DNA of 64,000 bases. It comes from Mesorhabditis belari (taxonomy: Eukaryota > Nematoda > Chromadorea > Rhabditida > Rhabditidae). The stretch covers positions 5,953,001 through 6,017,000 of the forward strand of contig CAUEEP010000743.1 of NCBI GenBank assembly GCA_958450365.1, in the 5' to 3' direction. Position numbers and translations under genes: made by a program. Shown in pieces: positions 63,906 to 64,000 of this stretch (positions are counted from its first letter, which is position 1; each line of letters opens with the position of its first letter). The notes beneath the pieces were generated by a model. That model was not told where the DNA came from. It did not search any database and worked only from the letters and a program-made list of their open reading frames with translations.

Positions 63906-64000
63906 ATTAGGCAAGAATAAAGAAGATAGAACGCAACACAACAAAAAAGGGGGCAAAAAAATAAGAAAGCTGTTTGTAAAACGGTCTTTGAACTCTTGTT

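Overview
The window looks like AT-rich nuclear DNA of a nematode, probably rhabditid or diplogastrid (inference). Four split protein-coding genes can be reassembled by eye. Many introns are 39-60 nt with TTTTCAG-type acceptors. The genes are a nuclear hormone receptor, a two-RRM Musashi protein, a secreted protein with two vWA domains and the start of a 7TM receptor. The rest is dense in Tc1/mariner-type MITEs, foldback elements, tRNA-derived Pol III-like modules and simple-sequence arrays. The species cannot be fixed from the sequence.

Layout, all four genes on the + strand: (1) 393-5726, 3' part of a nuclear hormone receptor gene: end of the DNA-binding domain, hinge and most of the ligand-binding domain. 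At least five mobile or foldback insertions lie in its introns, and its first exon(s) are upstream of the window. (2) 5727-12840, no confident gene; MITEs, microsatellites and a 30-bp minisatellite. (3) 14391-35496, the Musashi gene: 16 recognised exons with splice phases agreeing at all joins but one, an 8.4-kb first intron, and possibly an alternative first exon at 12841 and an alternative terminal exon at 32049. (4) 35497-40114, intergenic, with a dead mariner transposase. (5) 40115-44269, the vWA gene, 15 exons, complete, 427 residues. (6) 44270-62519, 18 kb without a convincing gene: MITEs, tandem arrays and a 3.1-kb inverted duplication. (7) 62520-63442, first three exons of a 7TM receptor, followed by a damaged Tc1/mariner-type transposase fragment on the minus strand running to about 63905.

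The genes show no operon-like arrangement and no common pathway: one transcription factor, one RNA-binding regulator, one secreted adhesion-type protein and one receptor. I found no CRISPR, no defence system and no clearly new protein system. The most unusual features are structural. Four MITEs sit between direct duplications of 28 to about 210 bp, far longer than the 2-bp TA expected. tRNA-like modules recur, several of them in inverted pairs inside foldback elements. Exon coordinates were read by hand and not checked against transcripts.
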